From assembly GCF_001029445.1 (NCBI RefSeq), contig NZ_LDOT01000023.1, positions 219,406-283,405 on the forward strand: 64,000 nt of DNA. The letters run 5' to 3'. The stretch's first letter is position 1, and each line of letters starts with the position of its first letter. Origin of the DNA: Photobacterium aquae (GTDB taxonomy: Bacteria; Pseudomonadota; Gammaproteobacteria; Enterobacterales; Vibrionaceae). The notes below the pieces were generated by a model. The model saw only the letters and a list, made by a program, of their open reading frames with translations. It did not search any database and was not told the origin of the DNA. A program made the translations under genes and the position numbers. Shown here one piece after another: positions 51,360 to 60,231 of this stretch.

Positions 51360-52295
51360 CTAATCCGTTATTGTGAATTCGACATCCAGGAAAGGATAAT
51401 GGTTGTAGAGTTCATCATGGATTGCATGTTTCAATGCAACCAGTGTACAAGTCTCGGTGGAACCGAGTTTGCTGGCGGATAGCGAGGCGATAGCCAGAAA
51501 GCTGCTGCCTGTCTTGGAAATGAAGATATCTTCGGCGCTAATGGCGTACTTTCTTAAATGTACTTCAATTGTTTGCTCGATTCGTGAGTAATCATCCCCT
51601 TGTGATAATCGTCCGCCAGCCATTTCAATAAAGGCTTGTTTCACAATGCCTAGCGGTTGTTTGATCATCAGGCAGGCGAGGAGGAGCACCATAATGGCAT
51701 CACCAATGTAGAGCAAAAAGGAAAAAGGACCATCTGCTGATACATAACCAATAATGATCAATATACATCCGGTTCCTGCCGACATAACACCATCGACTAG
51801 CGATGCGCTCTTGTCTGTTTTTAGCATGGCGCTGATCCCGCCTGTTTTTTCGGCTTGTCGGTGGTAGAAGAAAGCAAGACCAAAGCAAATAGTTACCATC
51901 GCGATGGAATAGAGCAGAATAGGGCCGGTATTCAGTTGTGGTAAGTCATCGCCTGCAAGGTAGCTGCCTATTTTGGAAAGGTTGCTGGTAATGGCGGTAA
52001 TAATCACCCCGGTGATCAGTAACCCTTTCGCCATTGAATACAAAGACTCGGCGGCAAACAGGCCAAACGGGAAAGTACTGGTGCGGGTGGCCTTGACGGC
52101 AGTGATGTTAATGGCGGCCAGTGATGATAGGAACAGGATAAATGAAAAATTCCCGTCGAGAAGGAGGGCTTCCGAACCCGAAAGGTGAAATGCGGCCCAG
52201 CCAGACAGAGCCATAAAAAGGTTTGCGGCAGCACCGACTTTCAGTGATTTTTTTTCAACGGTGAGCAATGTGTTGTTTGGCTGTATCATGGTCAT
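51360..52295 (-). CDS. Cation efflux (CDF) family transporter
   Basis: 311 residues from the ATG at 52295 (AAGGAG four bases upstream); the longer frame is rejected. About six membrane helices; SGSEALLLDGNFSFILFL and KTDKSASLVDGVMSAG are the two transmembrane metal-site regions, followed by a cytoplasmic C-terminal domain. The usual HxxxD/DxxxD metal residues are partly replaced (the first helix has LLLDG, the fifth SLVDG), so the substrate may differ from the common zinc or iron. A divergent member of the family. Confidence 0.78.
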   Translation of the reverse strand: MTMIQPNNTLLTVEKKSLKVGAAANLFMALSGWAAFHLSGSEALLLDGNFSFILFLSSLAAINITAVKATRTSTFPFGLFAAESLYSMAKGLLITGVIITAITSNLSKIGSYLAGDDLPQLNTGPILLYSIAMVTICFGLAFFYHRQAEKTGGISAMLKTDKSASLVDGVMSAGTGCILIIIGYVSADGPFSFLLYIGDAIMVLLLACLMIKQPLGIVKQAFIEMAGGRLSQGDDYSRIEQTIEVHLRKYAISAEDIFISKTGSSFLAIASLSASKLGSTETCTLVALKHAIHDELYNHYPFLDVEFTITD

Positions 52296-52500
52296 ATCAC
52301 TCCTTGATGCATATCGTTTTATTTTGCATTCATCGGAGTACAAAGTATACCCATGTGATTTTAATCTAGGGGCTTATTTTCCACCCCGCCACTTTATTAT
52401 TCCGCCTGTGTTTGTTTCTCAGCACAATATTGTTGTGCTTCCATAAGGTTAGGTCTAGGATCGGTCGTTGATCGTATTTATGAGTTAGTTACAAGCCCGC

Positions 52501-53184
52501 ATGCAAATTAAACCTTACTCGACAGGTCGATTTTTCGCCCACTTGGATGCGCAGTCGGAAGATTTCAGTCGCGCGATTTTTCAATGCCGCAAGTTTACCC
52601 GCCATCTTCGAGCCGGTGACGATATTCTTACCCAAGGTCAGGAACTTGATTACTTGCATATAGTCCCAACGGGGCGCGTTTCCATGAATATTTCAGCGGT
52701 TAACGGCCGACGTTTCCAATTGGGCGAGGTTGAATGCGATTATCAGGTATTTGGCGAGATGGAATATTTCACAGGGACAGACTGCCAGTGGAGTGTGGTG
52801 GCTGAACAGCCGTTGGCTGTTGAGGCAATTTGCCTACAATCTCTGACTGAGTTGCTGACTCGGACTCCGGCATTTAGCTTGTTTTTTGCCAGTGCGTTAG
52901 CGGTGGATTACCAAGATTCATTGGATATTTATACTAACCGTTTACTGCATCCTATCACTTATAATATTGCCTATGATTTGCTGCGGCGATCCAAGGAAAA
53001 GTCCATGTTGGGGGCATTTGATAAAGCGGGTATGGAAGCTGAACGTTTTGGAACAACAAGCCGAGTCTACCGTAGGGCGGTGAAAGATTTGATCGATCGG
53101 GGTCTGATCACCAAACAAGGTAATGAAATTACGGTTGTTGACAGGGTAGGGCTTAAAGCCTTTGTCGAGCATTGTGATAACTAA
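52501..53184 (+). CDS. Crp/Fnr-family transcription regulator, YeiL-like
   Basis: 227 residues: cyclic-nucleotide-binding-type beta-roll (about 20-125), dimer helix, and a short helix-turn-helix (about 175-210, FGTTSRVYRRAVKDLIDRGLI). It has no N-terminal cysteine cluster for iron-sulfur binding and lacks a clear cAMP phosphate-binding Arg-Ser motif, so the effector is unknown. The overall form is like E. coli YeiL. It is followed 129 bases later by an EIIC-like membrane gene on the same strand, a possible target. Confidence 0.8.
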   Translation: MQIKPYSTGRFFAHLDAQSEDFSRAIFQCRKFTRHLRAGDDILTQGQELDYLHIVPTGRVSMNISAVNGRRFQLGEVECDYQVFGEMEYFTGTDCQWSVVAEQPLAVEAICLQSLTELLTRTPAFSLFFASALAVDYQDSLDIYTNRLLHPITYNIAYDLLRRSKEKSMLGAFDKAGMEAERFGTTSRVYRRAVKDLIDRGLITKQGNEITVVDRVGLKAFVEHCDN

Positions 53185-53313
53185 CCGATCAAGCCAATAA
53201 TAGAATTTCATAAGTAAGGTATAGATCACACCTTTCCGGATAAAACGCTTGAAAAATGGGAGCGGGCTTTGAATCGTAGCTGTGGGATAGCTAGAATCTA
53301 TGGCCTTTTGTAA

Positions 53314-54399
53314 ATGGATGTGTCCGCAATTATGTCCCGAACCCCCGATTTCCCAGAATTCCACCCCGAGCAGTCGATTCTAGAGCGTAAAAATATCTCA
53401 TTATCGTCAAGGGTCTATTTTGTCCACGCGATGAGTTTCATGGCATTGGGGCTATTTTCCTCGTTGCTTATCGGTTCTATCCTTAACACCATCGGGATAA
53501 AGTTCGGGATCACGTTGTTTACCGAAACATTGTGGCCGCTTGCCAAGCAGATGACAGGCCCGGCTATCGCCGTAGCGACGGCTTATGCGTTACAGGCTCC
53601 GCCGTTAGTATTGTTTTCTGTTACCACAGTCGGTGCCGCAGGGGCAGCGCTTGGGGGACCGGTTGGGGCATTTGTTGCAGCCTTGATAGCGACCGAGTGC
53701 GGTAAGCTGGTGGCTAATGAAACTAAGGTCGATATTTTGGTGACCCCCGCAGTGACTATTGGCGTGGGTGTTTGGATCGGCACTTTTATAGGTCCCTATA
53801 TTGGCGAGATGATGTATTCGCTGGGTGATCTGATTATGTCGGCAACCCGTTTGCAACCCTTGTTGATGGGGGTGACGGTTTCCGTTTTGATGGGGATGGC
53901 GCTGACTCTGCCCATTAGTAGTGCTGCTATTGCAATTATGCTCAGTTTGAACGGTTTGGCTGCCGGTGCTGCTACTGTTGGTTGCTGTGTTCAAATGGTC
54001 GGGTTCGCGGTGATGAGTTTTCGCGAAAATCGCTGGGCTGGCTTGGTTGCCCAAGGACTTGGTACATCGATGCTACAAATGCCCAATATCGTCAGAAATT
54101 ATCGGATTTGGATTCCGACGATTCTCACCTCTGCGATTCTAGGGCCGATTGCAATCATGGTGTTTGAGTTGAAAAACACGCCGTTGGGTGCCGGAATGGG
54201 GACATCGGGGTTAGTTGGGCAGATTCAGTCGATAGTAGCTTTGGAAGAAGCAGGTTGGCACAACAGCGAAATATACACGGTTATTTTGCTGATGCACTTT
54301 GTCCTGCCGGCTTTATTAACATTATGTTTTTCAGAGTTATTGCGTAAAATTGGCTGGATAAAACCAGGTGATTTGGCCCTGAATTTGCCGGATAGGTAA
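53314..54399 (+). CDS. PTS EIIC-like membrane protein (PTS_EIIC_2 type)
   Basis: 361 residues with about nine to ten membrane helices, Gly/Ala-rich, including LPISSAAIAIMLSLNGLAAG and GMGTSGLVGQIQSI, which are typical of the EIIC_2 group. No EIIA or EIIB is fused or adjacent, so it may be a transporter or sensor not coupled to phosphorylation. Start may be the internal ATG at 53332; neither has a clear ribosome-binding site. Substrate unknown. Confidence 0.75.
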   Translation: MDVSAIMSRTPDFPEFHPEQSILERKNISLSSRVYFVHAMSFMALGLFSSLLIGSILNTIGIKFGITLFTETLWPLAKQMTGPAIAVATAYALQAPPLVLFSVTTVGAAGAALGGPVGAFVAALIATECGKLVANETKVDILVTPAVTIGVGVWIGTFIGPYIGEMMYSLGDLIMSATRLQPLLMGVTVSVLMGMALTLPISSAAIAIMLSLNGLAAGAATVGCCVQMVGFAVMSFRENRWAGLVAQGLGTSMLQMPNIVRNYRIWIPTILTSAILGPIAIMVFELKNTPLGAGMGTSGLVGQIQSIVALEEAGWHNSEIYTVILLMHFVLPALLTLCFSELLRKIGWIKPGDLALNLPDR

Positions 54400-54516
54400 C
54401 TTGGTAACAAAACAGATCCTAGATCATATTCAGACTAGGCTTAACCTGATATAAACCTGACAAAGTCATGTTAGAGTTAAGGTTGTTCCGGACTCTTATA
54501 AACCAAATGGATAGCT

Positions 54517-55182
54517 ATGGTATTTTCTAAACACTCTTTCTTGGCTGGGATGGTATTGGGTGGTGTAGTGGCATCAGGTGTGTGGATTATGCTTCCTGGC
54601 CCAACACAGGCTGAGTACGATGCGCTTCAGCAAACATTGACAAACGTTCAGGCAGAGAATAATGCCCTAGCGACGCAATACCGCCAGTATGAAACGGATG
54701 CAGCTCAGCGTCACGAACTATTATTGGCACAATTGGCCTTGCAATCAGATGCGATAGCCGCTCAGAAGGAAGCGTTTGAAAAGCAGATAGCAGCCCTGCA
54801 AACCGAACAGAAGACATTGGTCGTCACCAAGAAAAAGTTGGATACTCAAGTTGAAAAACTAACAACGACGGCGGTGCAGCAGAAAAAAGTGCTGGATAAC
54901 TCAAAAGAGTTGTATCAACAGCAATTGCTTTTGCAAAAGCAGCTTGCGCTTTCAGAAGCGGATGTCAAGAAGGCCCAGCGAACTGCTGAAGAGTTCAAGC
55001 AGGCGTGTGATGAGTTTAAATCTGGTACAAGCTGGAATTGGGTCTCGCAGGCAGATTGTGACAAATATGAAGCCAAGCTAAATAAAGTCAAAGAGGCGAA
55101 AAGCAAGCAGGTTGATTTGCAAACAGAGCTTGAAGCCCTTAATAAGAAAATCGATATTGAGCTACCTAGGCCAACTAGCTGA
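54517..55182 (+). CDS. Membrane-anchored coiled-coil protein
   Basis: 221 residues: N-terminal anchor or signal peptide (about 7-26, LAGMVLGGVVASGVWIML), then a nearly continuous coiled coil (about 33-215) rich in Gln, Lys and Ala, with a cysteine pair (QACDEF, QADCDKY) that could form a disulfide. Probably periplasmic. No family recognised. Single gene with its own terminator. Confidence 0.75.
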   Translation: MVFSKHSFLAGMVLGGVVASGVWIMLPGPTQAEYDALQQTLTNVQAENNALATQYRQYETDAAQRHELLLAQLALQSDAIAAQKEAFEKQIAALQTEQKTLVVTKKKLDTQVEKLTTTAVQQKKVLDNSKELYQQQLLLQKQLALSEADVKKAQRTAEEFKQACDEFKSGTSWNWVSQADCDKYEAKLNKVKEAKSKQVDLQTELEALNKKIDIELPRPTS

Positions 55183-55209
55183 TACACAGTAATCATAATC
55201 ATTGTAACA

Positions 55210-55236
55210 GGCGGGAGATCATATCCCGCCTTTTTT
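55210..55236 (+). terminator. Terminator of the coiled-coil gene
   Basis: GGCGGGA-GATCATA-TCCCGCC followed by six T. Confidence 0.9.
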
Positions 55237-55252
55237 GTGGAGAAGAAATGCC

Positions 55253-55567
55253 ATGGGCAACATACTTGCCGATCTTCCTCAGTGTTTACCGAATGAATGT
55301 TTTGAAGATATTGTCACTGCTGGCCATGTTCGTATCGAACGGATCATTTCCAAGGGCCATACAACTGCGGAGGGTGATTGGTACGATCAAGAAGAGCATG
55401 AGTGGGTGATGGTGGTGAGAGGACGAGCGCGGATCCTTTTTGAAGAGGGACGAGAAGTGACTCTGGCTGAAGGGGATTATATTAATATACCAGCCCACCA
55501 ACGGCATCGGGTCAGTTGGACTGATCCCGAGGCAGAAACAATTTGGCTGGCGGTCTTTTACCGTTAA
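55253..55567 (+). CDS. Cupin-domain protein
   Basis: 104 residues from the ATG at 55253 (GGAG ten bases upstream). Single cupin barrel; the first motif is DQEEHEWVMVVRGRARILFE and the second EGDYINIPAHQRHRVSW. Histidines in both motifs could bind a metal. Small stand-alone cupins of this kind are often regulatory or isomerase-like; the function here is unknown. Confidence 0.8.
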   Translation: MGNILADLPQCLPNECFEDIVTAGHVRIERIISKGHTTAEGDWYDQEEHEWVMVVRGRARILFEEGREVTLAEGDYINIPAHQRHRVSWTDPEAETIWLAVFYR

Positions 55568-55600
55568 CAGTTCTATTCATGTCGCTATTATGCGTTGCAC

Positions 55601-55629
55601 AGCTTGGCGGTTATTCATCCCGCCAAGCT
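55601..55629. terminator. Hairpin between cupin and oxidoreductase genes
   Basis: AGCTTGGCGG and CCGCCAAGCT form a perfect ten-pair stem with a nine-base loop. No T run follows on either strand, so it is a weak terminator or an mRNA-end stem for the convergent genes. Confidence 0.55.
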
Positions 55630-55647
55630 CAGTGTTATACCAATCGA

Positions 55648-57174
55648 TTATGATTTTGTGGGGAATGAGTAAGTGGCAGCGAGTGCTGTCGGATAGCCAC
55701 GCAGAACAGCCAGCGCCTTTGCCTTTTCTTCAATGGCAAGTTCATCGAAGGATAATGCCACAGGGAACTGTTGCTCTCGTTCATTGCTATCAGCGCTATC
55801 CTCAATCCAGCCTTGGGCAACAAAATGGCGGATCAGCCCGTCGGCAGCAGAAAGTGCCGAGGAGCCCTTCACGATTTCGGTACGTGCATAGCCGTTACCG
55901 TCAAACGAAATATCCGCTGCACGGAGCGTGACGTCAGAGCCTGGAATTTGCTGGGCGCCAAATAGCGGCTCACCGCTTGGCATTGCACTTTGATAGGCCG
56001 GTACAAACTGCGACATATGCTCTATGGCACGTTGTGAGCGCATGTCTGCTTCTGTTTTTTGCCATCCGTGACGAAGTTTTTCGGTGAATGTCGTATCCAG
56101 CTCCGGTTGGGCGGAGAGCTTGCTACTGCTGACTAAACCGTTTTTAAACAGGGTTATGTCGTTTGTCATGCCGTGGAGTTGGAAATAGCCATCCGGGTAG
56201 GGGGTCAATTGTGCCATGCCTTGTGGAGTACTGCGTTCCCCGTGGAAAATTACTTCGGGCCAAACAGCGTTACAGTCGGGCCAGCGGGTAACATAAGCAG
56301 CTTTGAATTCGACCAGCCTCTGGCGCTGCAGATTGGCATAATTATCGATAGTACCTGTTTGGTAGCCGCAAGCATTGACGATGAAATCTACCGGCATTTC
56401 TTGGGTAATATGGTCTTGAGCCGTAGGATCATAATATTGGTAATGAATGTTCCAGCCACCATTGCCTGTCTGTTCTAAATTTGTCACCTTGGTGGATGTA
56501 AACACTTCACTGCTTGCCAGTTGCTCAAGGGCGAGCGAAGCGGAGGCTGCCAATCGGAAAATACTCCAGCCGTATTCTTGGACGAGGATCAGCGGGAATT
56601 TGAATTTATCCAGATCGATATGTTTCGCAACAGGGATCATCCAATCATCCAGTGTTGCTGGGGCAGACGGTATTTCTCGACGGGCAAGGTTGCAGAGTTT
56701 CTCTTTGCTATAAAGAGTGAAGTACTGCTCTGGCTCCCCGATCATCTTGTTGGCAATATTTTCATTGACCATTTGTTGATAGGTATTGCGCAATAACTCA
56801 AGGCGAGGGATCAGATCTGAAGGCTCGCCATGATCATGGCTTGGCACTGCGATAACCGTTGGTCGAACATTCACGGTATGCGGGAATACACGCAAGCTAT
56901 CAATAGACTGTTTCAGCAGCGTGACGCATTGTTCATTTGAAATTTCGCGGTATAGATTACCGCCGGCATGGAGATGGCAGATTGGCGGTCCGTTGACCAG
57001 TGATGTTCCTTCTTCGAACAGGGCTACATTGATCCCTTGTTCAGCAAGGCGAAGAGCGATCGTCGAGCCAGCGATCCCCCCGCCAATGACACCCACTTTC
57101 AATCGTGATGGCGTGGTTGTAATCGGTAAACCATGATTTTTCATAAAGACCAATTTGTTATTCAATTCCAGCAT
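55648..57174 (-). CDS. FAD-dependent oxidoreductase (DAO type)
   Basis: 508 residues. N-terminal dinucleotide motif GVIGGGIAGSTIALRLAEQG (about 28-47) and a second conserved block NACGYQTGTIDNY mark a glycine-oxidase/DAO-like flavoprotein. No signal peptide or membrane segment. The start could be the internal ATG at 57144. Substrate unknown. The large insert between the FAD motifs is typical of family members found in vibrios. Single gene. Confidence 0.8.
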   Translation of the reverse strand: MLELNNKLVFMKNHGLPITTTPSRLKVGVIGGGIAGSTIALRLAEQGINVALFEEGTSLVNGPPICHLHAGGNLYREISNEQCVTLLKQSIDSLRVFPHTVNVRPTVIAVPSHDHGEPSDLIPRLELLRNTYQQMVNENIANKMIGEPEQYFTLYSKEKLCNLARREIPSAPATLDDWMIPVAKHIDLDKFKFPLILVQEYGWSIFRLAASASLALEQLASSEVFTSTKVTNLEQTGNGGWNIHYQYYDPTAQDHITQEMPVDFIVNACGYQTGTIDNYANLQRQRLVEFKAAYVTRWPDCNAVWPEVIFHGERSTPQGMAQLTPYPDGYFQLHGMTNDITLFKNGLVSSSKLSAQPELDTTFTEKLRHGWQKTEADMRSQRAIEHMSQFVPAYQSAMPSGEPLFGAQQIPGSDVTLRAADISFDGNGYARTEIVKGSSALSAADGLIRHFVAQGWIEDSADSNEREQQFPVALSFDELAIEEKAKALAVLRGYPTALAATYSFPTKS

Positions 57175-57387
57175 CGTTATACGCCGATTTTACTTGGGTT
57201 GGTTCATATTGGAAACGAAAAAGGGAATGCTTTTTATGCACTCAATAGCCAGATGCCTAAGGCGCAATGTGCTGTTGGGTGAATATGTTTCAGTGCGATA
57301 TTTTGCAAGACCGCAGGAGAATCAACTGATATTATCTATACCTAAGCCTTTCACAGGCATAAAAAATATAACAAGAAGCGAGAGAAA

Positions 57388-58395
57388 ATGTCAGCATCGA
57401 TTTTGATTTGTGATGACTCGGCGTTAGCTAGGAAGCAGATGGCAAGGGCGCTGCCATCCTCACTGGATGCCACGGTAACGTTTGCGGCAAACGGTGTTGA
57501 AGCAATGGCGTTACTTGAGAAGCAGAAGTTTGATCTGATGTTTCTTGATTTGACCATGCCAGAAATGGATGGTTACGAAACGCTTGCTGCGATCCGCGAG
57601 CGACAGATTGCGATTAAAGTTATTGTCGTTTCAGGGGATATTCAACCACAGGCTCAGGCTCGGGTTAAATCCCTTGGTGCTCTGGAGTTTTTGAAAAAAC
57701 CAGTCGACAAGGCGGAGCTGAAAACCTGGCTTAATACCTATTTGGTTAGCCCGTCGAGTTTTAGTCTCGACACGGTTATCCAGCGAGTGGTAACACCAAC
57801 CCTACGCCGTCGGGATATTTACTTAGAAGTTGCGAACGTTGCCATTGGTCGTGCCGCTGACTCTTTGGCCCGTCATTTCAATGTGTTCGTAAACCTGCCA
57901 CTGCCAAATGTTAATGTATTTGAAGTCAGCGAACTGCATATGACAATGCGCCATCTGGCGAGCAATGGTTCGATGTCGGGAGTTTGTCAGGGTTTTAGCG
58001 GAGAAGGCATTGCCGGTGAAGCCTTGGTATTGCTCAGTGACTCGAGTGTTGCTGACTTGATGGGCTTGATGAAATACCCTGCTGTAGACGGTGTGGATAT
58101 TGAGCTTGAATTGCTGATGGACGTCAGTAATATTTTGGTCGGTTCGTTCTTGAAAGGTTTGGGCCAGCAGGCTGAAGTAAAATTCTATCAAAGTCACCCA
58201 GTTGTGTTGGGTCAGCATAGCCCGATTGATCGTATGATAGATAAAACCGCAGGTAATTGGCGTCGTACGATGACATTCGAGGTAAGTTACGGTATCGAGG
58301 GGACTGGCATCAAGTGCGATATGCTGTTGATGTTCGTCGATGAGTCGCTGCCGTTGCTGGACAATAAATTAGCCTACTTGATGGATGAGGATTAA
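57388..58395 (+). CDS. Receiver-domain protein with CheX/CheC-like domain
   Basis: 335 residues: N-terminal receiver (about 4-118) with Asp54 (LMFLDLTMPEMDGY) and Lys in LKKPV, then a CheC/CheX-like domain (about 125-330; ELELLMDVSNILVGSFLKGLG is the helix that in CheC and CheX carries phosphatase residues). Such proteins may dephosphorylate a response regulator or tune chemotaxis-like signalling. Followed three bases later by a PAS protein. No chemotaxis or GGDEF gene is visible in the window. Confidence 0.82.
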   Translation: MSASILICDDSALARKQMARALPSSLDATVTFAANGVEAMALLEKQKFDLMFLDLTMPEMDGYETLAAIRERQIAIKVIVVSGDIQPQAQARVKSLGALEFLKKPVDKAELKTWLNTYLVSPSSFSLDTVIQRVVTPTLRRRDIYLEVANVAIGRAADSLARHFNVFVNLPLPNVNVFEVSELHMTMRHLASNGSMSGVCQGFSGEGIAGEALVLLSDSSVADLMGLMKYPAVDGVDIELELLMDVSNILVGSFLKGLGQQAEVKFYQSHPVVLGQHSPIDRMIDKTAGNWRRTMTFEVSYGIEGTGIKCDMLLMFVDESLPLLDNKLAYLMDED

Positions 58396-58398
58396 GTC

Positions 58399-58839
58399 AT
58401 GCTGTCATTACCTGCTGAGTTTGAGCAGTTTCACTGGATGGTAGATATGGTCCAGCATGTGGATATGGGTCTGATCGTCCTTGACCGTGAATATACAATC
58501 CATGTTTGGAACGGGTTTATGACCCACCACAGTGGCAAGCAATCGCATGAAGTGTTGGGTAAGTGCTTCTTTGATGTATTTCCTGAGGTTCCAAGGCCTT
58601 GGTTTGAAGCGAAGTCTAAACCCGTTTTTAATCTTGGTTGCCGTAGCTTTCTGATTTGGCGTCAGCGGCCATACCTGTTTAAGTGTCGTAATGTCCGTCC
58701 TATTACCCAGCAGGCTCCGTTCATGTACCAGAACGTTACACTTAACCCGATGACATCACCTCGAGGAGATGTGGAATATATGTTCCTGTCGGTAGACGAC
58801 GTAACCTCTGAAGCTATGCTGGAATTACACAAAGGTTAG
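58399..58839 (+). CDS. PAS-domain protein
   Basis: 146 residues, almost all one PAS domain: MGLIVLDREYTIHVWNGFM near the start, then HEVLGKCFFDVFPE. No output domain is attached, so it should act through a partner, most likely the receiver-CheX protein encoded three bases upstream. Ligand unknown. Confidence 0.8.
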   Translation: MLSLPAEFEQFHWMVDMVQHVDMGLIVLDREYTIHVWNGFMTHHSGKQSHEVLGKCFFDVFPEVPRPWFEAKSKPVFNLGCRSFLIWRQRPYLFKCRNVRPITQQAPFMYQNVTLNPMTSPRGDVEYMFLSVDDVTSEAMLELHKG

Positions 58840-58844
58840 TCTGT

Positions 58845-58870
58845 TTATGCCTTGCTGCATCTTGGCATAA
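58845..58870 (+). other. Hairpin after the PAS gene
   Basis: TTATGCC (58845-58851) pairs with GGCATAA (58864-58870) across a 12-base loop, just after the stop codon and before the terminator. Possible 3' stabilising stem. Confidence 0.4.
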
Positions 58871-58884
58871 CAGGTTCGTATTTA

Positions 58885-58918
58885 AAAAAGCAGGAATAGC
58901 CGGTTATTCTTGCTTTTT
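58885..58918 (+). terminator. Terminator of the receiver-PAS operon
   Basis: AAAAAGCAGGAATA pairs with TATTCTTGCTTTTT (one G-U pair) across a six-base loop, ending in T. Confidence 0.8.
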
Positions 58919-59164
58919 ATCATTCTCGATGCACATTTCCGTACTAGGTGGGTGTTGAATATCCCAAAGTCCCTCATATTTCCTATTTCGTTTGCCTTTT
59001 GTTATTGCCCATTGTTTTACTTTGAAAAAATAATTGTAATTATTTTGTATGACGTCTTAAATTTGTTCTAATACTTATGTGGGATGTTGTTATCATAAAC
59101 TTGGTTTTAAAGTGGTAACGTACATTGTAAGTAGTGGCAAAAATAACAATAAGGGACGTAAATC
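58919..59164 (+). other. Upstream region of ompA
   Basis: About 245 bases, AT-rich, containing the ompA promoter and probably a long untranslated leader, as in other OmpA genes, whose leaders are targets of small RNAs. No small RNA or operator can be named from sequence alone. Confidence 0.4.
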
Positions 59165-60145
59165 ATGACAAAATTACTCAAAGTGCTTCCATTGGCCTTG
59201 TTGGTGTCTGGTGCGGTTCAGGCTGCAACAGATAACCCGTGGTATGTTGGTGCTCGAGTCGGCGGAACAAGTTTCAGTAGCCTGGACGGGGTAATCGAGA
59301 ATGTAGATGCGGAAAAAGATGACTGGGGGGGCGGTGCCTTTATTGGTTATAACTTTACCCCGTGGTTTGCCCTAGAAGGTGGCTATACGTATTTAGGCCA
59401 ACTTGATTTCGCCAATGATGGCTATGAAGTTCAGGCATTGGATCTCGTTGGTAAGTTTACTTACGAGGTCTCAAAAGAGTTTGATATCTATGCCAAGTTG
59501 GGTGCTGCAGGGTTCGATGTTGATAATGGCGTGATCAACGAAGACGATACCGGGGTGTCTGGTACTGCTGGCGTCGGTCTTGAATACTACTTCAGCAACA
59601 ATCTGTCAGCACGTCTTGAATATCAATACTACAACCAAGTTGGTGATACCCAGATCCCAGGCGAGACGGATGTACATTTCTATGGTGTCGGTCTGGTTTA
59701 CCACTGGGGTGCTCCAGCGCCACTTCCTGTTGTTGAGCCGAAACCTGAGCCTGTTGTTGAGCCAGAGCCTGTGCCACAAATTGTGAAGGTTCCTTCGGTT
59801 GGTGCAATTTTGCCATTTGCGTTTGATAGTGATGCGCTAAGTCAGGCTGATATTGAGATGCTCCAGCCAGTTGCGCAGCAGTTGGTGAATTACCCGCAGA
59901 CTAGCCTGTATGTAGTGGGCCACTCTGATAGCCGAGGCCGTGAAGCCTATAACCAGAAGCTTTCTGAAGAGCGTGCGCAAGCTGTAGCTGGTTATGTATC
60001 TAACCAGTTTGGTATTGATAAGAGCCGCATCGTTGTACAAGGCAAGGGCGAGTTAGAGCCTGTTGCGCCGAATGATACAGAGGAAGGTCGCGCGAAAAAC
60101 CGTCGTGTAGAAGTGTTTGTTCCGGGTTTTGAAGTCGAGCAATAA
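59165..60145 (+). CDS. ompA: OmpA family outer-membrane protein
   Basis: 326 residues: signal peptide (cleavage after VQA, about 20), eight-stranded beta-barrel (about 22-182, starting NPWYVGARVGG), a Pro-Glu-rich linker (PVVEPKPEPVVEPEPVPQ) and a peptidoglycan-binding OmpA domain (about 212-320; VVGHSDSRGREAYNQKLSEE and GRAKNRRVEV with the conserved Asp and Arg for diaminopimelate). Major structural porin-like protein linking the outer membrane to the wall. Confidence 0.94.
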   Translation: MTKLLKVLPLALLVSGAVQAATDNPWYVGARVGGTSFSSLDGVIENVDAEKDDWGGGAFIGYNFTPWFALEGGYTYLGQLDFANDGYEVQALDLVGKFTYEVSKEFDIYAKLGAAGFDVDNGVINEDDTGVSGTAGVGLEYYFSNNLSARLEYQYYNQVGDTQIPGETDVHFYGVGLVYHWGAPAPLPVVEPKPEPVVEPEPVPQIVKVPSVGAILPFAFDSDALSQADIEMLQPVAQQLVNYPQTSLYVVGHSDSRGREAYNQKLSEERAQAVAGYVSNQFGIDKSRIVVQGKGELEPVAPNDTEEGRAKNRRVEVFVPGFEVEQ

Positions 60146-60171
60146 GTATTTCGTAATCATCGACATATAAA

Positions 60172-60193
60172 AAAACAGGCCAATTGGCCTGTT
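60172..60193. terminator. Bidirectional terminator between ompA and sstT
   Basis: AAACAGGCC-AATT-GGCCTGTTT between A and T runs, serving both convergent genes. Confidence 0.9.
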
Positions 60194-60231
60194 TTTTTTA
60201 TGCTGTTTTATTATGGATATTAATGTCGATC

